A DNA stretch of 64,000 nucleotides from CAVPEV01 sp963703555. GTDB lineage: Bacteria > Actinomycetota > Actinomycetes > Actinomycetales > Cellulomonadaceae. The stretch is taken from NCBI GenBank assembly GCA_963703555.1, contig CAVPEV010000032.1:1-64000 (forward strand), written 5' to 3'. Made by a program: the position numbers and the translations under genes. Within the stretch, counting starts at the first letter, position 1. Every line of letters starts with the position of its first letter. Below are positions 40,757 to 49,829 of this stretch, in pieces. Under the pieces are notes generated by a model, which saw only the letters and a list, made by a program, of their open reading frames with translations, was not told the origin of the DNA and did not search any database.

Positions 40757-43700
40757 TCATGGCCCGTCCAGCGCCGCCTCGATCGCCAGCTCGGTCCCCC
40801 GGGCCGGGTCGGTGAGCACCGCCTCCACGACGTGCCGGTCCGGCCACCGGCCGGCCGCCTGCGCGAGCCCTCGGGCCAGGCCCGCCGTGTGACCGGCGTG
40901 CACCACCGCGCCGGGTCCGGCACCGTCCACCCACCAACCGACCGGCACCCCGTCGACCCGCAGGTCCTCGTGCTCGGTCCACCGCGCCGGGGCTGTCGCC
41001 AGCACCAGGCGGACCGGCTCCGGGGTCGCGACGACCTCGCCCGGGTCCCCGCCGACCTCGCCGGCCGCCAGGTCGGACACCAGCGGCAGGTCCAGCCCGC
41101 GGGCGACGTCCCCCGCGCGCTCGGGCGGCACCGGTAGCACGGCGGCGAGGTCGGTGCGCTGCAGCCACATCGGCGCGTCCGCGACGGCGGCATCGGTCGC
41201 GCGCACCACGGCGATCCGCCCATCCCCCACGACGGCCGGCAGCCGCTCGAGGTCGATGACGGCACCCGGCCGCGACCAGGCCTGCCACACCGCACAGGCC
41301 AGGCGCGGGTCCACGCCGGTGCCCACGGGCCCGAGCCCGTCCAGCGCGGCCGGCCAGTCGGCGTCGCCCACCTCGGCGAGACCCACCACCCCACCGAGCG
41401 CCCGCTGCAGGACCCCGTCGAGGCCGGCGACCGGCTCAGGGGCCACCGGCAGCAGTCGGCGGGTCAGCGCGTCGGCGCCCGTCGCCGCGAACGGGCGGTC
41501 CAGCCCCAGGCCGGCCCGCGCCCGCACCCACCAGGCGGTGTAGGACGGCGCGGTCGCGTCGGAGCCCTGCGCCCGGACGGCTTCGACGAGGGCCCGGCGC
41601 AGGTCCGGCCGCTCGGCCATCCGCCGCAGCGCAGCGGGCCAGTCGTCCACCGCGTCCAGGTCCGCCACGGCGACGACCTCCGGCACCCAGGCGCCGGAGC
41701 CGAGCACGCCGGCGAGCATGCCGACGTACTCCTCGAAGCCGTCCAGCGCCCCGATGACCAGCCCGGTCGCGTCGGAGGAGTCCAGGTCCAGCGCCACCGG
41801 GTCCGCGATGACGTCCGCGACCCGGGCGACGACGAGGTCGGCGCGCACGCCCACGGCCGTGAGCACCTGTGCACCCCACCGCTCCACGACGTCGGTCGCG
41901 ACCGGCGCCACCACGCGGGGGTCGAGCAGCCGAGCGGCGGGCGAGCCCGGCAGCACCAGCCCCCGGGCGGCGGTCGGCTCGCCGTCGGCTGCGTCGAGCG
42001 TCAGCAGGCCGAGCCACGCCGCCGTGTCCGGCCCGGTGCCGCCGCCGTCCGCGAAGGCTGCGGCGACGAGGGCGAGCACCGCGTCGGTGACCCGCTCGGC
42101 GAGCGCCAGGTCGTCGTCGTCGGCCTGGTCGAGGACCGCCTGACGCACGGCCGGGTGCCCCAGGAGGCCCTGCGAGTCGAGCTGCTGGGCGCCGAGCCGG
42201 GCCAGCAGCGGGTGCGCCGCGCGCGGGTGCACCACCCGCAGCCCCCACGCACCCAGCACGCCGAGCGCCTCGGACAATGACCCGTCCGGGCGCGTCGCCC
42301 GATCCGTCAGGTCGACCAGCGCCAGGCCGGGCACGCCCCGCACGAGCCGACCGTCGGCCAGCGGCACCGGCAGGGCGGTCAGCACCTCCCGCACGGCCGG
42401 TGCCACGGCGGCCGGCTCGAGCGCCGCGTACAGCAGCCGCCACCGGTCCGGGTCAGGGTCCGCCGGGAGGGCCTCGACGACGTCCGCCAGGTCGCGCACC
42501 TGCGCGCCGAGCCGGCGGGCGGCCGGCATCGCAGCGGCCGGCACGTGCACCAGGCCGTCCACCCAGCCGGCCAGGGCACCGGCGAGCGCCGGGTCGGCGC
42601 CGGCGTCGCCGGCGAGCAGCACCGCGTCCCGCGGAGCCAGCAGCGTGCCGGCGGGAGACGCCAGCAGCGGCGTGCGGCCCAGCCGCTCGACGACCAGCGC
42701 ATGCAGGGCCGCGTCGACCCGGCCGGCGGGCAGCCCGCCGGGCACCAGGCGGAACGGGTCCTCCCCGGCTGCAGCGACGTCGGCGACGAGCCCGGCGTAG
42801 CCGTCGGCGGCGTGGGCGAGCACCGCGTCCGTGACCGGGCCGGGGACCACGTGACGGCGGCCCGGGTCCAGCGGGAGGGTCGCGACGAGGGCGGCGGGCA
42901 GGGTGATCGCCTCGTCCGTCGGCGTGGGGGCGTGCAGCACGCCTCGCACCCGTCCGTCGCGGGGCAGCGCCCAGGTGACCTGCCAGGCTCGGGCGACGCG
43001 CTCCTCGACCGGACGGTCGGCGACCAGGGCGAGGTCCAGCACGCCGCCGACGGTCACCACCCGCCACCGGGAGCCGACGTCGGCGACCCGGCGCAGCGGG
43101 TGCTCGGCGGCGGCGTCCTCCACGACCACCTCGACCAGGGCGGGCAGGGCCAGCAGGAGCAGGTCGTCGACGTCGCGCAGCCAGCTGCGGACCGCGCCGA
43201 GCGCGCCCGCGTCGCGCAGGTGGGCGACGACGGCCGTGTCGTACCCGGCCGGCACGGTGCCGGGGGGCACCTCGGCCGGCAGGGGCAGGCGCAGCGCGGG
43301 CAGCGAGCCCTTCCGGCGGGCGACCTCTGCGGCGAGCGCCGGAACGTCGGCACCGGCGTCGGCCAGCAACCGTGCGGTGTCGGTGAGGCTGAACCGCACG
43401 CCCCCGGTGGTGGAGACCACCTCGACCTCGTCGGCCACCGCACGCACGGCGGCGAAGCCCACCCCGAAGCGACCCACGGTGGCCGGCCCGGTCTGGCCGT
43501 CGTCCCGCTTGGCCGACGCCCGCATGGACGCGAGCGAGGCGACGCCGGCGGCGTCGAGCGGCGCACCGGTGTTGGCGGCGAGCAGGACCCAGCCGTCCGC
43601 CGCTGCCGTCAGTCGCAGCAGCAGGCGACCCGGGACACCGGCACGGGCGGCGGCATCGGCGGCGTTCTGGGCCAGCTCCACGATGACCCGGTCGCGGTAG

Positions 43701-43819
43701 TAGCCGCTGGCCTGGTCCTCCTCGTGGTTGGCGTCCTCGCGCAGGCGTGCCGGACTCGCGCGCCACGTCCCCAGCACGGCAGCGCGCAGATCCGCCGTGC
43801 CGAAGACGTCCGGGCTCAC
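40757..43819 (-). CDS. sacsin-like N-terminal ATPase-domain protein (GHKL)
   Basis: A 1,020-residue cytosolic protein. The first 180 residues form an Hsp90/sacsin-type GHKL ATPase: DRVIVELAQNAADAA (N box), ANTGAPLDAAGVASLAS (G1 region) and TVGRFGVGFAAVRAV (G2). The remaining 800 residues are Ala/Leu/Asp/Val-rich repeats of no known fold. Such proteins are widespread in actinobacteria beside DUF3027 and a cold-shock protein; the function is unknown, with a chaperone-like role proposed by homology. GTG at 43819 overlaps the DUF3027 stop. Confidence 0.8.
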   Translation of the reverse strand: MSPDVFGTADLRAAVLGTWRASPARLREDANHEEDQASGYYRDRVIVELAQNAADAAARAGVPGRLLLRLTAAADGWVLLAANTGAPLDAAGVASLASMRASAKRDDGQTGPATVGRFGVGFAAVRAVADEVEVVSTTGGVRFSLTDTARLLADAGADVPALAAEVARRKGSLPALRLPLPAEVPPGTVPAGYDTAVVAHLRDAGALGAVRSWLRDVDDLLLLALPALVEVVVEDAAAEHPLRRVADVGSRWRVVTVGGVLDLALVADRPVEERVARAWQVTWALPRDGRVRGVLHAPTPTDEAITLPAALVATLPLDPGRRHVVPGPVTDAVLAHAADGYAGLVADVAAAGEDPFRLVPGGLPAGRVDAALHALVVERLGRTPLLASPAGTLLAPRDAVLLAGDAGADPALAGALAGWVDGLVHVPAAAMPAARRLGAQVRDLADVVEALPADPDPDRWRLLYAALEPAAVAPAVREVLTALPVPLADGRLVRGVPGLALVDLTDRATRPDGSLSEALGVLGAWGLRVVHPRAAHPLLARLGAQQLDSQGLLGHPAVRQAVLDQADDDDLALAERVTDAVLALVAAAFADGGGTGPDTAAWLGLLTLDAADGEPTAARGLVLPGSPAARLLDPRVVAPVATDVVERWGAQVLTAVGVRADLVVARVADVIADPVALDLDSSDATGLVIGALDGFEEYVGMLAGVLGSGAWVPEVVAVADLDAVDDWPAALRRMAERPDLRRALVEAVRAQGSDATAPSYTAWWVRARAGLGLDRPFAATGADALTRRLLPVAPEPVAGLDGVLQRALGGVVGLAEVGDADWPAALDGLGPVGTGVDPRLACAVWQAWSRPGAVIDLERLPAVVGDGRIAVVRATDAAVADAPMWLQRTDLAAVLPVPPERAGDVARGLDLPLVSDLAAGEVGGDPGEVVATPEPVRLVLATAPARWTEHEDLRVDGVPVGWWVDGAGPGAVVHAGHTAGLARGLAQAAGRWPDRHVVEAVLTDPARGTELAIEAALDGP

Positions 43820-44673
43820 GACCCGAGGTCGGGGTCCGCCGCCTCGGGGACCGACCCGGGCGCCTCGACGTCGGGGTCCGGCGCCTCGGCCACGGGCTCG
43901 GGCGCCTCGTCGGGCACGACGACCTCGACGTCCAACGCCGCGACGTCCAGTCCTTCGACGGGCGGCGGCGGGGCCGGCCAGTCCACGTGGGCCTCGTCCC
44001 GGCCGGTCTCGGAGTGCGCGCCGCAGCCGTGGTCGTAGCTGACGACCTGGCCGTCGTCGGGGGACCATTCGTTGGCGCACACCCCGAACACGTGGCCCAG
44101 CGTGCCCTGCAGCGGGACCAGGAACCCGCAGGTCAGACAGGCCTGCGCGGAGGCGATCGAGCCCGGCGTGGTGGGTCCGTGCGCACCGGTGTACCAGCGC
44201 TCCGCAGCCTCGTCCCGCCCGGTCCGCGACAGGATCCGGGCCCGGGCCAGGGCCAGCTCCTCGATGGCCACGGAGTCGAGCTCCGCGTCCCCGGTGGGCG
44301 TCCAGCCGGGCTCCAGGCGGGGGTCTCCGGCGCGGAACGGCAGGACGTCGCCCGAGCCCACGTCGCCGGGGCGGATCCGGTCGGCCCAGGGCACCCAGGG
44401 CGGCGCGAGGATGGCGTCGTCGCCGGGCAGGAGGACCGCCTCGCAGACCGTCGCCGTGCGGCCGCGCGGCGCCCGGGCCAGCGTCACCGTCCATACCCAG
44501 CCCCGGTACCCCGGCGCAGCGCAGGCGAACCGGTGGGACACCAGCCGCTCGCCCTCGGTCGTGCAGCCCAGGTACCCGCCTACGTCCGTGGCGTGCTCGG
44601 CGATCTCCTGCGCCGCCGCGCGGGCCAGGTCCACCGCGGAGGTCAGCACCAGGTCCTTCGTCGCTGCCGCCAT
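43816..44673 (-). CDS. DUF3027 protein
   Basis: A 285-residue protein matching the actinobacterial DUF3027 family: early SAVDLARAAAQEIAEHATDVGGYLG, as shorter blocks, VSHRFACAAPGYRGWVW, and a putative zinc site CLTCGFLVPLQGTLGHVFGVCANEWSPDDG, seen as Cys-x2-Cys then Cys. The end is acidic and Pro-rich. The ATG at 44673 is preferred to a GTG at 44679 because GAGGTG is well spaced from it. No experimental role known to me. Confidence 0.82.
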   Translation of the reverse strand: MAAATKDLVLTSAVDLARAAAQEIAEHATDVGGYLGCTTEGERLVSHRFACAAPGYRGWVWTVTLARAPRGRTATVCEAVLLPGDDAILAPPWVPWADRIRPGDVGSGDVLPFRAGDPRLEPGWTPTGDAELDSVAIEELALARARILSRTGRDEAAERWYTGAHGPTTPGSIASAQACLTCGFLVPLQGTLGHVFGVCANEWSPDDGQVVSYDHGCGAHSETGRDEAHVDWPAPPPPVEGLDVAALDVEVVVPDEAPEPVAEAPDPDVEAPGSVPEAADPDLGS

Positions 44674-44675
44674 GC

Positions 44676-45059
44676 TCACACCTCGAACTCGTCGGCCACG
44701 GCGCGCAGCACCTTGGCGGCCCGGGCGGACCGGGCCTTGTCCGGGTAGCGGCCGCGGCGCAGGTCGTTGCCGATGCCGTCCAGCTCCTTGATGAGGTCCT
44801 CCACGAGGATGGCCATCTCCTCCGCGGGCCGGCGCTTGGCGTGTACCACCGAGGCGACCGGTTCCAGCACCCGCACCGACAGCGCCTGCGGCCCACGCCG
44901 GCCGTCGGCGACCCCGAACTCGACCTTCGTGCCCGGCTTGGGCGCCGGGGCGCCGGCCGGCAGCGCCGAGGCGTGCAGGAAGACTTCGCCCCCCTCGTCG
45001 GAGGCGATGAAGCCGAAGCCGCGATCGGCGTCGAACCACTTGACCTTGCCGGTTGGCAC
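44676..45059 (-). CDS. cold-shock domain protein with C-terminal extension
   Basis: A 127-residue protein. The first 65 residues are a cold-shock domain with RNP1 KVKWFDADRGFGFIAS and RNP2-like VFLHASAL, which binds single-stranded nucleic acid. The last 60 residues (EEMAILVEDLIKELDGIGND, RRGRYPDKARSARAAKVLRAV) form a helical extension not present in small CspA proteins. GTG start. It leads a three-gene set with DUF3027 and the sacsin-like gene. Confidence 0.9.
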   Translation of the reverse strand: MPTGKVKWFDADRGFGFIASDEGGEVFLHASALPAGAPAPKPGTKVEFGVADGRRGPQALSVRVLEPVASVVHAKRRPAEEMAILVEDLIKELDGIGNDLRRGRYPDKARSARAAKVLRAVADEFEV

Positions 45060-45164
45060 TGGGACCCCTGTGTCGTCGCTGGATGAGCTGGCCTTCCAGC
45101 GTACCGGTCGGCGGCCCGCTCGCCGATCCGTTCGCCGGACGGACCTGGGGCGCCGGTGCCCCCC

Positions 45165-47036
45165 TCATCCCCCCAGCCCCCCCAGCACTCTGCGCAGCTG
45201 CAGGGCCACCTGGATCTGCAGCCGGGTGTCCGGGCCGGTCCAGCCCGGACCGAGCAGCCGGGCCACCCGGTCCAGCCGCTGCGTGACGGTCTTCGGGTGC
45301 ACATGCAGCACCGATGCCGTCCGGGCGATGCTCCCGGCCTGGTCGAAGAAGGTCCGCAGGGTCTGCTCCAGGACGGTGCCGTGCGCCGCGTCGTAGTCGA
45401 GCACCGGGCCGAGCACCGCCCGGACGAAGCCCGGCGGATCGCCGTCCTTGGCCAGCAGCAGCCCCAGGAAGCCCAGGTCGCCGGCCCCGGCCACCTGGCC
45501 CGGCCGGCCCAGCGCCAGCAGCGCCTGCAGGCAGGTCCTCGCCTCGGCGTAGGCCGCACGGACCTCGGCCGGGCCGCGTGCGGGGCCCGCCACGCCGGCC
45601 GTGACCGGGTGGCCGGCGACCATCCGCAGCTTCTCGCCGACCAGCGCGGCCGCGTCCTTGGGGGCCAGGCCCGGCAGCGTGACGACGAGCCGGCCCTCGT
45701 GCACGGCCGACAACCCGTGACAGCTCTCCGCCAGGAACGCCGCCGCCTGCGCGGTCGGCGTGCGCGACCCGGTGATCTCGGCGACCACCACCGCCTGCGC
45801 CGCGTCGGGATCCACCCCGACCAGCCGCATCCGCTCGCCGAGCCCGTCCGCCGACCGATCGAGCAGCAGGTCCTCCAGGAGCTCCCCCCGCAGCCGCTCC
45901 TCCGACGCCGCCAGCGAGCGGCGGAACAGCAGCAGCAGCGCGGTGACCATCGCCGCGCGCTCGAGGATGCGCTGGTCGATCACCGACAGCGGCACGTCCC
46001 GCAGCAGGATGACGGCGCCCAGCACGTCGTCGCCGGCGACCACGGGAGTGGAACAGGCACCCGGACCGATGCGCGTGACCGTGCTCGTCAGCGCCCGGTG
46101 ACGCGCCGCCAGCGCCTGCGGCGTCGTGGCCGCCGTGGCGCAGGTGGCCCCGAGCAGGGCGTCGTCCGGACCCACGATGACCACCTCGCCGCCCAGGACG
46201 TCCTTGAGACCCTGGCCGACCGCCTCGACGTCGCCACCCTCCAGCACGATGGCGGAGAACCGCTCGTGCGCCCTCGCCGCCCGGTCGGTGCTCTGGGCCT
46301 GCTCCCTCAGCCGGTCGCCGGCCACCTGCAGCTCCGCCAGCGCGGTCCGCGCCTCCCCCAGCAGCCGTGCCTTGTCCAAAGCGACTGCGGCGTGCGCAGC
46401 GAAGGACGCGAGCAGTGCGGTGTCCGCGGCGGAGAACGGGCGCTCGGTCCGGTTCGCCACGAACAGCACGCCGATGACCCGCTCGTCCACCACCAAGGGC
46501 ACCCCGAGCAGCGCGACGAGGCCCTCGTCGCGCACGGCCGCGTCGATGGCCGGCGTGTGCCGGATCCGGGTGTCCTCGAAGTACGACGTCACGGTGAAGG
46601 GCACCCGCCGCTCGGCGACCAGCCCGCCGACACCGTCCCCCATCGGCACCCGGATCCCCCGGAACAGGGCGGACACGCCGCCGTCGATGATCGTCGTGTA
46701 GGTGTCGCCGACCGCCTCGTCCACCAGGGTCAGGTAGGCGACGTCCGAGCCCAGCAGGCGGCGTGACCGGTGCACGATCGTCTGCAGCACGGAGGCGGTC
46801 CCGGTCCGGGTGGACAGCTCGCCGACCGTCTCGAACAGCGCCGCGAGCTGCGCCTCGTGCCGGCGGCTCTCGTCGAGGACGCGGTGCACCCGCAGGGCGA
46901 GGTCCCGGGCCCGGGCGAGCTCCCCGAGCGCGTCCGGGGGCTCGCCCGCGGCCCGCGCAGCGTCCAGCGGACCGTCGAACTCCTGAGCCGCAGCGTCCCG
47001 GACCAGCAGCTCGAGGTAGGACAGCGCCGTTGCCAT
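45165..47036 (-). CDS. GAF-domain PucR-family transcriptional regulator
   Basis: A 623-residue regulator: N-terminal coiled region, a GAF sensor domain (about 70-220, GVSALFRGIRVPMGDGVGGL, VIGVLFVANR), a central GGDEF-like CdaR region, and a C-terminal PucR helix-turn-helix (TASVLHVHPKTVTQRLDRV). PucR proteins are usually pathway-specific regulators of catabolic genes. It is divergent from the CoA-transferase operon and so most likely controls it. ATG at 47036 is chosen as the first with a family-like start; in-frame starts exist up to 47054. Confidence 0.85.
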   Translation of the reverse strand: MATALSYLELLVRDAAAQEFDGPLDAARAAGEPPDALGELARARDLALRVHRVLDESRRHEAQLAALFETVGELSTRTGTASVLQTIVHRSRRLLGSDVAYLTLVDEAVGDTYTTIIDGGVSALFRGIRVPMGDGVGGLVAERRVPFTVTSYFEDTRIRHTPAIDAAVRDEGLVALLGVPLVVDERVIGVLFVANRTERPFSAADTALLASFAAHAAVALDKARLLGEARTALAELQVAGDRLREQAQSTDRAARAHERFSAIVLEGGDVEAVGQGLKDVLGGEVVIVGPDDALLGATCATAATTPQALAARHRALTSTVTRIGPGACSTPVVAGDDVLGAVILLRDVPLSVIDQRILERAAMVTALLLLFRRSLAASEERLRGELLEDLLLDRSADGLGERMRLVGVDPDAAQAVVVAEITGSRTPTAQAAAFLAESCHGLSAVHEGRLVVTLPGLAPKDAAALVGEKLRMVAGHPVTAGVAGPARGPAEVRAAYAEARTCLQALLALGRPGQVAGAGDLGFLGLLLAKDGDPPGFVRAVLGPVLDYDAAHGTVLEQTLRTFFDQAGSIARTASVLHVHPKTVTQRLDRVARLLGPGWTGPDTRLQIQVALQLRRVLGGLGG

Positions 47037-47127
47037 GCCCGCCATTATCACCACGAGCGCGGTCCAGGCATGGCCCGAGCGGATACAGCAGCGGCGGCAG
47101 CTACCCCGGCGCGGCTATAGGCAAGGC

Positions 47128-47139
47128 GAGGCAAGCCTC
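47128..47139. promoter_or_regulatory. inverted repeat in the divergent spacer (possible operator)
   Basis: GAGGC-AA-GCCTC lies next to a TATAGG box in the 204-base space between the PucR-type regulator and the CoA-transferase operon. It could be an operator for the regulator. Only 5-bp arms, so weak. Confidence 0.3.
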
Positions 47140-47240
47140 CTACCGTGGCCGCACAGCCCAGGACCTCTGATCGATCAACGACGACGACGGCACCTCGCGG
47201 GGCAGCACGCCCGCGGGGCACCGGCAGAGCTGGAGACACC

Positions 47241-48566
47241 GTGACCACAGATCCCCACCGCCCGTTGGCCGGCACGCGGGTGCTCGACTTCACCTGGAGC
47301 GTCGCCGGTCCGACGATGACCCGCTACCTGGCCGTGCTGGGTGCGGAGGTCATCAAGGTCGAGTGGCCCACCGCCCCCGACCCCATGCGTACCGCGATGT
47401 TCCTCGCGGACGAGCCGGCCAAGACCCTGAACAACGGCGCGTTCTTCGCCAACCTCAACGTCGGCAAGCGCAGCCTGTCCGTCAACGTGCGCACCCCGCA
47501 GGGCCTGGCGATCATCCGCGACCTGGTCCGCCGGTGCGACGTGGTCGCCGAGGCGTACTCCGCCTCGGTGCTGGAGCGCTGGGGGCTGGGGTACACCGAG
47601 CTCCAGGCGCTCAACCCGCAGATCGTCTACGTGAGCATGAGCGGCTTCGGTCACACCGGACCGCACAAGGACAAGAGCACCTGGGGTCCGACGGCGCAGG
47701 CCATGAGCGGCATGACGTTCCTGTCCGGCCTGCCGGGCCAGGCCCCGGCCGGCTGGGGCTGGTCCTACCTGGACGTGACCAGTGGGTACCTGGGGGCCGT
47801 GGGCGTCCTCGGTGCGCTGACGCACAGGCAGCGCACCGGCGCAGGGGCGCGGCTGGACATGTCGCAGGTCGAGGTGGGCATCTCCCTGGTCGGCAGCGCC
47901 CTGCTGGAGTCCGCCGTCACCGGGCGGGCGATGCGCCGGGACGGCATCCCCGGTGGCAACCGTTCCGTGGACGCCGAGGGTGCGGTCGTCGGCTACCGCG
48001 GGGACCAGGCGGCACCGAGCAACGTCTACTCCACCGGCGACGGCGTGGACGACTTCTGCACGGTGTCCGTCGTCACCGACGCGCACTGGCAGGGCCTGGT
48101 GGACGCGCTCGGCAGCCCGGCGTGGGCGCTGGACGACCGGTTCGCCACGCCGGCCGGACGGGCCGCACACCAGGACACCATCGACGCGCACCTCGCCGAG
48201 TGGATGCACGGGCGGGGCAAGTACGAGGCGATGCGCCTGCTGCAGGAGCACGGCGTGCCGGCCGGGGCGGTGCAGAGCGCCCACGACCGCGTGGAGCACG
48301 ACCCCCAGCTGGCGCACCGGGGCCTGTACACCGCCCTGGACCACCCGCAGCTGGGGACCCAGCTGTTCGAGGGCGTGCCGTTCCGGTCCGACGCGGCCGA
48401 GTACAGCCTCGAGCCGCGCTGGCCGGTGCTCGGTGCGGACACCGAGTACGTGCTGTCCGAGGTCCTCGGCTACTCCGACGACGTCATCGCCCAGCTCCGC
48501 GACGATCACGTCCTGTGGCCCGAAGGGCTGCCCACCGACCCCGCCATCGAGAGGTCCCTGTGGTGA
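47241..48566 (+). CDS. CaiB/BaiF class III CoA-transferase, copy 1
   Basis: A 441-residue family III CoA-transferase, which moves CoA between carboxylic acids through an aspartyl-CoA intermediate. LAGTRVLDFTWSVAGPTMTRYLA, LGAEVIKVEWP and VGKRSLSVNVRTPQG are family blocks, in order. The likely catalytic Asp is in RLDMSQVEVG. GTG at 47241 is preceded by GGAG at six bases. First gene of the catabolic operon; it overlaps copy 2 by four bases, so the two may work on consecutive steps or together. Confidence 0.9.
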   Translation: MTTDPHRPLAGTRVLDFTWSVAGPTMTRYLAVLGAEVIKVEWPTAPDPMRTAMFLADEPAKTLNNGAFFANLNVGKRSLSVNVRTPQGLAIIRDLVRRCDVVAEAYSASVLERWGLGYTELQALNPQIVYVSMSGFGHTGPHKDKSTWGPTAQAMSGMTFLSGLPGQAPAGWGWSYLDVTSGYLGAVGVLGALTHRQRTGAGARLDMSQVEVGISLVGSALLESAVTGRAMRRDGIPGGNRSVDAEGAVVGYRGDQAAPSNVYSTGDGVDDFCTVSVVTDAHWQGLVDALGSPAWALDDRFATPAGRAAHQDTIDAHLAEWMHGRGKYEAMRLLQEHGVPAGAVQSAHDRVEHDPQLAHRGLYTALDHPQLGTQLFEGVPFRSDAAEYSLEPRWPVLGADTEYVLSEVLGYSDDVIAQLRDDHVLWPEGLPTDPAIERSLW

Positions 48567-49783
48567 ACGACGACACGACCATGCTGGGCGGGATCACCGT
48601 CCTGGAGCTGGACGCGGGGCTCGCCGCGTTCGCCGGCAAGCTGCTCGCCGACGCGGGCGCGGACGTCATCGCGGTGGAGCCACCCACCGGCGCGCCCGGC
48701 CGCTCCGTCGGACCGTTCCTGCCCGGGGACCGTACGACCGGCTCCAGTCTGCACTTCGGCCACTACAACACGTCGAAGCGGTCCGTCGTCCTGGACCGGG
48801 AGTCCGCGCAGGGACGCGCGGCGATCCTGGCCCTGGTCGCCGGCGCGGACGTCGTGCTCGACGGGCTGGGCGTCGGGGTGCTGGACGCCCTCGGGCTGGG
48901 CTACGAGGCGTGCCGCCAGGTCAACCCCGGGATCGTGTACTGCTCGGTCACCCCGTTCGGGACGGACGGGCCGTGGAGCACGCTGGCGGCCACCGACCTG
49001 ACCCAGCTGGCCCTCGGCGGCATCATGGCCGGCTGCGGGTACGACGACGGCGTGCCGACGGCCGACCCCATCGCACCCACCGGCGGGCAGGCAGCGCACG
49101 TCGTCGGAATCCAGGCGGCGATGGCCACGCTGGCGGCGCTCATCGAGTGCGGCAGCACCGGCGCCGGGCAGCACATCGACGTCTCGGCGCACGAGGCGCT
49201 GGCGGTGTCCACCGAGATGGCCGTGCCGTTCTGGCTCTACCAGCACCAGGAGGTCCGCCGGCAGACCGGTCGGCACGCGATGCCCGGCCGCGCCCCCGCC
49301 TGGCAGCACCTGTGCGCCGACGGCCGGTACTTCCTGGCGCTGCCGTTGTACATCGACGACAAGCGGTTCGCCGCGCTGGTGGAATGGTTCGACTCCGAGG
49401 GCATGGCCGAGGACCTCGCCGACGAGGTGTACCGGACCACGGCGACCCGCGAGCCGCAGATGGCCCACGTGGTCGACGTCATCGGCCGGTTCTGCGCCGC
49501 CCACGACTCGGCGTACCTGTTCCGCGAGGCCCAGGCCCGCCGCCTGCCGTGGGCGCCGGTGAACGCCCCCGACGAGCTGCTCGATGACCCGCACTTCACG
49601 CAGGTCCGGCACAGCTTCGTGGACGTCGCCACGCGGGACGGGCAGACCCACCCCTACGCCCGGCTGCCCTACCTCATCGGGACGGACCAGCACCCCCGGC
49701 CGGCCCCGCTGCTGGGCGAGCACACGGACGAGGTGCTGCGCGGGCTGGACCAGAGCGGCGTCGGCACCGCCCGGCACCTGTGA
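48563..49783 (+). CDS. CaiB/BaiF class III CoA-transferase, copy 2
   Basis: A 406-residue second family III CoA-transferase. ITVLELDAGLAAFAGKLLADAGADVIAVEPP (as shorter blocks), NTSKRSVVLDRES and GIVYCSVTPFGTDGPW are typical; the catalytic Asp is probably in HIDVSAHEAL. The start GTG overlaps the first transferase stop. Whether the pair form a heteromer, as known for a few family members, or use different acids cannot be told. Confidence 0.9.
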   Translation: MNDDTTMLGGITVLELDAGLAAFAGKLLADAGADVIAVEPPTGAPGRSVGPFLPGDRTTGSSLHFGHYNTSKRSVVLDRESAQGRAAILALVAGADVVLDGLGVGVLDALGLGYEACRQVNPGIVYCSVTPFGTDGPWSTLAATDLTQLALGGIMAGCGYDDGVPTADPIAPTGGQAAHVVGIQAAMATLAALIECGSTGAGQHIDVSAHEALAVSTEMAVPFWLYQHQEVRRQTGRHAMPGRAPAWQHLCADGRYFLALPLYIDDKRFAALVEWFDSEGMAEDLADEVYRTTATREPQMAHVVDVIGRFCAAHDSAYLFREAQARRLPWAPVNAPDELLDDPHFTQVRHSFVDVATRDGQTHPYARLPYLIGTDQHPRPAPLLGEHTDEVLRGLDQSGVGTARHL

Positions 49784-49829
49784 CGCGACCCGGCACCCAA
49801 CGACCCGGCACCGACCAAGGAGCTCACGC

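Noticed and set aside
47122..47146. A DtxR/IdeR iron box in the CoA operon spacer
   Set aside because: TAGGCAAGGC and CCTA recall the box, but the 19-bp symmetry is poor and the operon has no iron-related gene.
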